Of a stretch of 64,000 nucleotides of DNA, positions 63,969-64,000 are shown piece after piece. Position numbers and translations under genes: made by a program. The notes under the pieces were generated by a model. The model had not been told where the DNA came from. It made no database searches and saw nothing but the letters and a program-made list of their open reading frames with translations. Origin of the DNA: Synaphobranchus kaupii (taxonomy: Eukaryota; Chordata; Actinopteri; Anguilliformes; Synaphobranchidae); NCBI GenBank assembly GCA_029718625.1, contig CM056377.1, forward strand, positions 95,968,998 to 96,032,997. Reading direction: 5' to 3'. How positions within the stretch are numbered: the first letter of the stretch is position 1; each line of letters begins with the position of its first letter.

Positions 63969-64000
<32 letters not shown>

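Overview
This window is vertebrate nuclear DNA, almost certainly from a teleost fish. It has long introns with canonical GT-AG splice sites, dense CA/GT microsatellites, Tc1/mariner elements of the salmonid Sleeping Beauty type, foldback hAT-type MITEs and tRNA-derived SINEs. I cannot fix the order or species from sequence alone. There is no bacterial gene, operon, CRISPR array or stand-alone RNA gene.

One gene fills the window from about 9 kb to the right edge on the + strand: the ortholog of PDE4DIP (myomegalin), a large coiled-coil Golgi/centrosome scaffold and paralog of CDK5RAP2. I assembled 43 phase-consistent coding exons from the ATG at 9090 to the donor at 63695. They total 6,895 nt, about 2,298 codons, against roughly 2,350 residues in the mammalian long isoform as I recall it. 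Only the end of the gene (one or more last exons) lies past the window. The order is CM1 motif (gamma-tubulin complex recruitment) in exon 1, a long run of coiled-coil exons, an acidic segment (exon 23), a conserved tyrosine/acidic block (exon 27), the segment related to the NBPF coiled coil (exon 29), Ser/Thr-rich linkers (exons 31-34), and the C-terminal CM2-type motif (exon 41).

The gene has at least two, probably three, starts. Start 1 is the CM1 exon at 9090. Start 2 is a 1.2-kb exon (27424-28617) that encodes the short, MMG8-like N-terminus with paired CxxC motifs resembling a ZAD zinc-binding domain and an SxLP EB-binding motif; it splices in phase to exon 7. Start 3 is a candidate first exon at 54044-54207 with a strong Kozak context, downstream of a CpG-rich stretch. 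It is phase-compatible with exon 31 and would give a C-terminal isoform of about 800 residues.

Layout: 1-9 kb is upstream DNA with two decayed Tc1 elements, a SINE, a hAT MITE and a G-rich minisatellite. 9-31 kb holds exons 1-6, a dimeric satellite array split by a probable solo LTR (14.7-18.4 kb), and the second start. 31-40 kb is a dense exon cluster (7-22). 40-51 kb holds exons 23-30 with two internally deleted Tc1 elements and another foldback MITE. 51-57 kb holds the third candidate start and a 1.7-kb 29-bp minisatellite. 57-64 kb holds exons 31-43. A recurring feature is that tandem repeats begin within about 60 bp downstream of splice donors.
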